Part shown: one piece after another, positions 59,137 to 64,000 of the stretch
How positions within the stretch are numbered: the stretch's first letter is position 1
Layout: every line of letters begins with the position of its first letter
NCBI GenBank assembly: GCA_017399535.1
Contig: JAFQBX010000018.1
Location: 1 to 64,000, forward strand
DNA from: Clostridia bacterium
GTDB lineage: Bacteria > Bacillota > Clostridia > Oscillospirales > Acutalibacteraceae
Length of the DNA stretch: 64,000 bases
Direction of reading: 5' to 3'
Notes under the pieces: model-generated
The model's input: only the letters and a program-made list of their open reading frames with translations
Told to the model about the DNA's origin: nothing
The model's database searches: none
Position numbers and translations under genes: made by a program

Positions 59137-59940
59137 CTATATCATTTTACTTCTTAAAATACTGTAAAAGGAATCATCCTTAATCTTAATAAAATCAGCA
59201 GTTTTTTCTCTGTCAATGCTGATTATTACAGTATCATCACTGTCAAGCTTCAATGTTTTATCTCCGTCAACAGTCAAATATACAGTATCATCGAGATTAC
59301 GCGTTTTCGCCTGAATTTTAATTTCGCTGTTGCCGTTCAGTATAATCGGTCGGTCAAACAGTGAATGTGCACAAATTGAATTTACAATTATTCCGTCAAC
59401 GCTCGGGTCAACAATCGGTCCGCCTGCCGACATTGAATATGCTGTCGAGCCGGTAGGAGTTGCAATAATAATTCCATCCGCCTTCACCTTTAAGAAGGGT
59501 TTATCCTTGCTTGAAACGGTTATTTCTGCAATACTTGAATTATTCGAGCGTTGAATTACAGTGTCATTGAGTGCTGTAAATTCTGTACCCAATTTTTCGA
59601 GAGTAACCCTCATCATTTTACGATGCTCAACCGAATAATCGTTATCAATTATCTTTTTTAACAACGGAATTTCGTTCACTTCAAGCTCGGCTAAATAGCC
59701 AAAATGACCGCTGTTTATACCGATAACGGATATATTATAACTCGAAGCAATTTTTGCAGCTCGGAGCATTGTTCCGTCACCGCCGATTGAAATGATAAAA
59801 TCGCATTTTTCGGCTCCTATTGGATTATTTTTATCCAAGATAATTGACCCACAGCCATTATCATTTAAGAATTGCTGAACCTTGTTTATGGTTTCGTTAG
59901 CTGATTCGATATAATAAATGCCGAATGTCAATCCTATCAC
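59137..59940 (-). CDS. nadK: NAD kinase
   Basis: 267 residues. Phosphorylates NAD to NADP. Signature IISIGGDGTMLRAAK with the GGDG motif, the INSGHFGYLAEL block, NDTVIQRSNNSS and ATPTGSTAYSMSAGGPIVDP. Length is normal. The ATG overlaps the stop of the TlyA-like gene (ATGA), so translation is coupled. Confidence 0.95.
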   Translation of the reverse strand: MIGLTFGIYYIESANETINKVQQFLNDNGCGSIILDKNNPIGAEKCDFIISIGGDGTMLRAAKIASSYNISVIGINSGHFGYLAELEVNEIPLLKKIIDNDYSVEHRKMMRVTLEKLGTEFTALNDTVIQRSNNSSIAEITVSSKDKPFLKVKADGIIIATPTGSTAYSMSAGGPIVDPSVDGIIVNSICAHSLFDRPIILNGNSEIKIQAKTRNLDDTVYLTVDGDKTLKLDSDDTVIISIDREKTADFIKIKDDSFYSILRSKMI

Positions 59941-60755
59941 TCCTTTTTATCAAGCTCGTTGTGCGACATTGCAACAATTTCATTTGCGCCGAATTCCGCC
60001 TTGTTTTCGCCAATGCCATTATTAAGAATATGTACCAAATACTCAATATTTCCTTGCGGTCCTTTTATTGGAGAGTAATCGAGGTTTAGTACCGTCATTT
60101 CGCAATCATTTATAATAAAGTTGAGTATTTCGTCAACAACCTTAACGTGTACGGACTTGTCCTTAACTACGCCTTTTTTACCAACCTGTTCCCTACCCGC
60201 CTCAAACTGTGGTTTAATCAAACAAACCGCCTCTGCATTATCGGCTAAAAATGTTTTAAGCACAGGGATAATCAGTTTTAGCGATATAAATGAAACGTCA
60301 ACGCTTGCAAAATTAAGCTTATCGGGCACAATTTCGTCGGTAACGTATCGAAAATTAGTTCTTTCGAGGTTGATAACCCGTTCATCACAGCGTAATTTCC
60401 ACGCAAGCTGGCCATAGCCGACGTCAATAGCATAGACTTTTGTTGCCCCATTTTGAAGCATACAGTCGGTAAATCCGCCGGTTGAAGCACCGATATCGGC
60501 GCAGATGAATCCGTCCAAACAGATGTTAAAGTTTTTCATTGCCTTTTCGAGTTTCAACCCGCCGCGGCTGACGTATTTTAACGAATTATCTCGCACTTCT
60601 ATTGTATCGTCGGGCTTTAAGACAGTACCCGGCTTATCTGCTTTTTGATTATTTACATATACACAGCCGGCCATGATGAGCGCTTTTGCCTTCTCTCTAC
60701 TTTCGCAAAAACCCTGCTCAAAAACGGCTGTATCAAGTCGTAACTTTTCCTTCAA
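59937..60755 (-). CDS. tlyA: TlyA-family rRNA 2'-O-methyltransferase
   Basis: 272 residues. N-terminal S4 RNA-binding domain (RLDTAVFEQGFCESREKAKALIMAG), the SRGGLKLEKAMKNF motif, then a Rossmann methyltransferase domain (CADIGASTGGFTDCMLQNGATKVYAIDVGYGQLAWKLR in two consecutive SAM-binding motifs). In mycobacteria TlyA methylates 16S C1409 and 23S C1920, which makes ribosomes sensitive to capreomycin; older annotations call it hemolysin. Start lies 2 nt after the dxs stop. Confidence 0.92.
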   Translation of the reverse strand: MKEKLRLDTAVFEQGFCESREKAKALIMAGCVYVNNQKADKPGTVLKPDDTIEVRDNSLKYVSRGGLKLEKAMKNFNICLDGFICADIGASTGGFTDCMLQNGATKVYAIDVGYGQLAWKLRCDERVINLERTNFRYVTDEIVPDKLNFASVDVSFISLKLIIPVLKTFLADNAEAVCLIKPQFEAGREQVGKKGVVKDKSVHVKVVDEILNFIINDCEMTVLNLDYSPIKGPQGNIEYLVHILNNGIGENKAEFGANEIVAMSHNELDKKE

Positions 60756-60757
60756 TC

Positions 60758-62563
60758 CTATTCCTCCGAAATGATTCTATTCATTGAATCGGTATCAAGC
60801 ATATATTTGTTTAAAAGTGCGTCAATATCATTATGAGAAACAAATTCATTTATTGCAGTTAAGCAATATTTACCTTTATATCCGGCTTCGAGTAGCTTTG
60901 AAGCAAGAATTTGACCGATTCCTCCGGTTTCGATTCCTTCCTCAAAGAAGTAAATTTCGTCATATTTATTCAATTCGCAAATGAGTGTGTCATCAATTTT
61001 AAGCTCGTTTAATTTGCACACCGAATAATCAGTTTTATCCGCATAATTAAATAAATTTCCGTAAGTAACGATAATTTTTGACGACTCTGATTTTTTAATA
61101 TAATAGGGATTGCCGTTATACTTATTTCCGGTATTTTGCGGTTCAACCGAACGCGGATACCTAATTGCACAAACGCCGTCGCGTTCATTTACAGCAACGT
61201 TAAGCATTTCTTTAAGTTCACTGTAGTTTGACGGAGCGAAGATAGATATATCAGGAATTTCAGATAAAAACGCGGCGTCAAAAAGTCCATTATGAGTGGC
61301 ACCGTCACGTCCTACGATTCCAGCTCTATCGATACAGAATACAACGTGCTGCTTGATAATTGAACAATCGTGAATAATTTGGTCAAATGCCCTCTGCAAA
61401 AACGACGAATAAACTGCAAAAACAGGCACCATTCCCTTACTAGCCAATCCAGCGGCAAAGGTTACTGCATGCTGTTCTGCAATTCCAACGTCGAAGAAAC
61501 GATCTGGATATTTTTCTGCAAATTTTGTCAGTCCCGTTCCATCGGTCATTGCCGCAGTAATTGCGCAAATTTTATCATTTTTTTCGGCAATTTCGCAAAT
61601 TGCATCGCCAAATGCCTCGGAATAGCCGTATGAAAGTGTTTGAACACCCTCTTCGTAATTGAATTTCGACACACCATGATAGCTCTCAGGGCTCGATTCG
61701 GCAAAATCGTAGCCCTTTCCCTTTGTCGTTACCGCATGAACGACAATTGGCATATTATTGATTTCCTTAGCTGATTTAAGCACGTCAATCATCTTGTATA
61801 TATCGTGACCATCGACGGGACCGAGGTAATAAAATCCCAGCGCTTCAAACATATTCTGCTTTAAAACAACGTTTTTCAGTGCTTGTTTTGTTTTTTCAAT
61901 AAGTCGGGATAGCGGACGGCCGATTAAGGGTACCTTATTCAATTTAATCTTTACACTGCGTTTAGTGTTGATATAAGATGAGCGTGTTCTTACATCGGAA
62001 AGATATTTTGCCATTGCGCCGACATTCTTAGAAATAGACATCTTGTTGTCATTGAGGATTATTATCAGGTTTTCTTTGGAACGTCCAATGTTATTCAAAG
62101 CTTCATACGCCAAACCGCCCGTAAGAGCGCCGTCACCTATTACGCAAATAACCCTACCCTCTTTACCAAGCATAGAGTTTGCTTTTGCAATACCAAATCC
62201 GCTCGATAAAGACGTACTGCTGTGACCTGAAATAAACGGATCATAAATACTTTCATTTGGATTCATGAAGCCCGAAAGTCCGTCGGCTTTTCTTAATGTA
62301 GAAAATTTATCATAACGTCCCGTAAGCATCTTATGAACATAACTCTGATGTCCAACGTCAAATATAACAGAGTCCTCAGGGCAGTTAAAAACGAAATGCA
62401 AAGCAACGGTCAACTCAACAACACCTAAATTAGATGCGAGATGGCCGCCTGTATTTGATACCGTTGAAACAAGCTCACTTCTGATTTCATCACAAAGTTT
62501 AGGTAGCTCGTTTTCGGAAATTTTCTTTAAATCGTCAGGACTCTTAATATCTTTTAAAAACAT
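60758..62563 (-). CDS. dxs: 1-deoxy-D-xylulose-5-phosphate synthase
   Basis: 601 residues. Thiamine-diphosphate enzyme for the first step of the MEP isoprenoid route. DVGHQSYVHKMLTGR, SGHSSTSLSSGFGIAKA, the ThDP motif GDGALTGGLAYEALNN...IILNDNKMSIS, and the transketolase domain RFFDVGIAEQHAVTFAAGLA, VFCIDRAGIVGRDGATHNG. It follows ispA by 17 nt. C-terminal part is somewhat diverged from the usual. Confidence 0.95.
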   Translation of the reverse strand: MFLKDIKSPDDLKKISENELPKLCDEIRSELVSTVSNTGGHLASNLGVVELTVALHFVFNCPEDSVIFDVGHQSYVHKMLTGRYDKFSTLRKADGLSGFMNPNESIYDPFISGHSSTSLSSGFGIAKANSMLGKEGRVICVIGDGALTGGLAYEALNNIGRSKENLIIILNDNKMSISKNVGAMAKYLSDVRTRSSYINTKRSVKIKLNKVPLIGRPLSRLIEKTKQALKNVVLKQNMFEALGFYYLGPVDGHDIYKMIDVLKSAKEINNMPIVVHAVTTKGKGYDFAESSPESYHGVSKFNYEEGVQTLSYGYSEAFGDAICEIAEKNDKICAITAAMTDGTGLTKFAEKYPDRFFDVGIAEQHAVTFAAGLASKGMVPVFAVYSSFLQRAFDQIIHDCSIIKQHVVFCIDRAGIVGRDGATHNGLFDAAFLSEIPDISIFAPSNYSELKEMLNVAVNERDGVCAIRYPRSVEPQNTGNKYNGNPYYIKKSESSKIIVTYGNLFNYADKTDYSVCKLNELKIDDTLICELNKYDEIYFFEEGIETGGIGQILASKLLEAGYKGKYCLTAINEFVSHNDIDALLNKYMLDTDSMNRIISEE

Positions 62564-62580
62564 TATATAACCACTTTATT

Positions 62581-63459
62581 TTAATTATTTCTATATGCCA
62601 GATAATCGGCTAAATCACACAAATCATTTGCTTTATCGCCTAAAAAAGCAAGAGATTCCTTTGCCGCTTTTGTCAATTCGCAAATCTTATTTTCCGCATC
62701 TTCGATAGATAAAAATGATAAGAATGTTGATTTGTTTTCCTCTTTGTCACTGCCAATCGGCTTACCGAGTAATTCACGATCACCGATGACGTCGAGAATG
62801 TCATCGCGAATTTGGAATGCCAGACCGATATTTTCGGCATATTTTAAGCACAAATCAATCTCGTCATCACTTGCTCCGCCGAGAATACAGCCAATTTTTA
62901 CAGCCGCTTCAATAAGTTTGCCCGTTTTTAATCGTTGTAAAAGTATTAGCGTATCAAGCGGAATTTGCTTGTTTTCACTTTCTAAATCAATGACCTGACC
63001 GCCAACCATACCGTTTATTCCACAGCGTTCGGCTAGACAAGCGATTGATTTGACAATTTTATCGCTATCCGCGTTCATTTTCGCCATTATTTCGAATGCA
63101 AGGGATTGCAACCCATCACCTGCAAGCAAAGCGATATCCTCACCAAAAGCAATATGGCACGATGGTTTTCCACGCCTGAAATCATCATTGTCCATGCAAG
63201 GCAGGTCATCGTGAATGAGTGAGTATGTATGTATCATCTCGATTGCACAAGCGGCAGGAACAGAAACGCCGAAATCGTCGCTGAAAATGCGGCAAAATTC
63301 CATTAAAAGCGCAGGTCTGATTCTCTTTCCTCCTGCGGATAAGCTGTGATTCGCGGCGTTAATTACCGACGAATATTCAACAGTGTTTTCTGGAATGAAC
63401 TCGCCGATATGTTCATCAAAAACACGCGAATATTTTAACAACAAACTTTCAGCGCTCAT
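62581..63459 (-). CDS. ispA: Short-chain polyprenyl (farnesyl/geranyl) diphosphate synthase
   Basis: 292 residues. Condenses IPP with allylic diphosphates. First Asp-rich motif IHDDLPCMDNDDFRRGKPS (DDxxxxD form typical of bacterial FPP synthases) and second Asp-rich motif FQIRDDILDVIGD; GGKRIRPALL is the IPP-binding block. It begins one base inside the xseB stop (TAATG). Product length is expected to be C15. Confidence 0.93.
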   Translation of the reverse strand: MSAESLLLKYSRVFDEHIGEFIPENTVEYSSVINAANHSLSAGGKRIRPALLMEFCRIFSDDFGVSVPAACAIEMIHTYSLIHDDLPCMDNDDFRRGKPSCHIAFGEDIALLAGDGLQSLAFEIMAKMNADSDKIVKSIACLAERCGINGMVGGQVIDLESENKQIPLDTLILLQRLKTGKLIEAAVKIGCILGGASDDEIDLCLKYAENIGLAFQIRDDILDVIGDRELLGKPIGSDKEENKSTFLSFLSIEDAENKICELTKAAKESLAFLGDKANDLCDLADYLAYRNN

Positions 63460-63662
63460 TATTCATTTTCTCCCGAAGAAATTTCAACAATATTCGTGAT
63501 TTTCAGTTGAGCGTTATTCAGTTTTTCGTTGCAAATCTTTGCGAGGGTTGTTCCTTCATCAAACAATTCCATTGATGCTTCAAGCTCACAATCACCCTTT
63601 TCGAGAGTTGTAACTATTTCTTCGAGGCGTGAAAGCATTTCGCTAAATTTCTTTTCACTCAT
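63459..63662 (-). CDS. xseB: Exodeoxyribonuclease VII small subunit
   Basis: 67 residues. MSEKKFSEMLSRLEEIVTTLEKGDCELEASMELFDEG is the XseB pattern: two helices with the conserved LExGxxxLExS motif. It binds several copies per XseA to form the single-strand-specific nuclease. The ATG at 63662 follows GAGGAG; longer frames upstream have no such site. Overlaps xseA by 8 bp and ispA by 1 bp. Confidence 0.93.
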   Translation of the reverse strand: MSEKKFSEMLSRLEEIVTTLEKGDCELEASMELFDEGTTLAKICNEKLNNAQLKITNIVEISSGENE

Positions 63663-64000
63663 TGATATTCTCCTCATTAGTGGATTTAACGGTACATTCT
63701 GCCTTTCCGTCGGCGAGAATGAGAAGTAAACTATCTCCAATATTTATTGATTTAACCGATTTTATCGGCTTACTATCCTTATACGCTACCGAGTATCCGC
63801 GAGAAATGGTCGCAAGTGGACTTAGTGCGTTCAGTTTGGCGCATTTTTCGGCAAAGCATTCACTATTCTGATGTAATAGAGTCGAGTAAGCGCTTGATAG
63901 TTTGTTAAAAGTAAAATTCAGTTTTTCGCTCAAATTGGAAAGATAGTTGATCGGATTTTTAAGCACGTAATTTTCGGCATAGAATTTCAGCCGTGCTTTA
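63655..64000 (-). CDS. xseA: Exodeoxyribonuclease VII large subunit, C-terminal part (5' end outside window)
   Basis: About 115 C-terminal residues are visible; the frame stays open to the window edge. A coiled-coil stretch leads to LNALSPLATISRGYSVAYKD and INIGDSLLLILADGKAECTVKS, the conserved C-terminal blocks of XseA. Together with xseB, which starts within its last codons, it forms exonuclease VII. Confidence 0.93.
   Translation of the reverse strand, partial: KARLKFYAENYVLKNPINYLSNLSEKLNFTFNKLSSAYSTLLHQNSECFAEKCAKLNALSPLATISRGYSVAYKDSKPIKSVKSINIGDSLLLILADGKAECTVKSTNEENINE

Overview
The window is a low-GC stretch of a Gram-positive chromosome of the class Clostridia, most likely an Oscillospiraceae/Ruminococcaceae-type gut bacterium. 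Supports are: strong sigma-A promoters and AGGAGG-type ribosome binding sites, frequent TTG starts, a Tyr T-box and a THF riboswitch, the clostridial run xseA-xseB-ispA-dxs-tlyA-nadK-argR-recN, a class B sortase with SPXTG-like substrates, and a PdaA-type deacetylase that points to sporulation ancestry. No species can be named from sequence alone.

Layout. 0-2.3 kb: end of a sortase-anchored surface protein and a three-gene mobile-element remnant ending in TnpV. 2.5-6.7 kb: polyamine ABC transporter operon potA-potB-potCD (permease and binding protein fused), behind a 200-nt leader that can hide its own ribosome binding site. 6.8 kb: tRNA-Lys. 7.2-10.3 kb: SpoIIM-like membrane protein, xerD, YesL/DUF624 membrane protein. 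10.3-12.9 kb (minus): secreted sortase-substrate-like protein, class B sortase, LCP protein. 13-16.8 kb: RluA pseudouridine synthase, two lipoproteins, glnA. 17-19.7 kb (minus): orphan gene, hairpin array, initiator tRNA-Met, two NodB-type deacetylases. 19.8-24.1 kb: a type IIA topoisomerase pair. 24.3-27.8 kb: rsmD-coaD-coiled-coil gene and a PASTA pseudokinase. 27.8-32.2 kb: glyS, then rpsO and pnp with a long hairpin leader. 32.2-34.6 kb (minus): THF-riboswitch-controlled folT plus a YwlG-type gene, DUF554 and a LuxR-type HTH gene. 34.7-38.9 kb: rlmB, a 988-residue acidic protein that looks like a dead P-type ATPase, and an AbrB-type regulator. 39-47.8 kb: GT-C glycosyltransferase, an amino-sugar/glycan-initiation trio (dehydratase, aminotransferase, phosphoglycosyltransferase), a two-component system, an HtrA-like protease and a small lipoprotein. 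47.9-53.8 kb: polA-rimI-tsaD and pckG. 53.9-55.4 kb: tRNA-Arg with a duplicated tail and a tyrosine recombinase. 55.5-64 kb (minus): tyrS with its T-box, then the recN...xseA operon.

How parts fit. Most genes are housekeeping and arranged in tight, translationally coupled operons. Cell-envelope functions recur: sortase and two candidate substrates, LCP ligase, deacetylases, glycan-initiation genes, HtrA with a two-component system, and the PASTA pseudokinase. The most unusual items are (i) the pseudo-P-type ATPase with a 450-residue acidic N-terminus, (ii) the PASTA pseudokinase that has lost every catalytic motif, (iii) the pot leader with two copies of an anti-Shine-Dalgarno sequence, (iv) arrays of tiny perfect hairpins directly behind two tRNA genes, one of which also carries direct and inverted copies of the tRNA 3' part, and (v) a perfect palindrome overlapping the -10 box of a stand-alone HTH gene. 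Start codons were moved where a ribosome binding site clearly decided between candidates; all calls come from reading the sequence without database searches.
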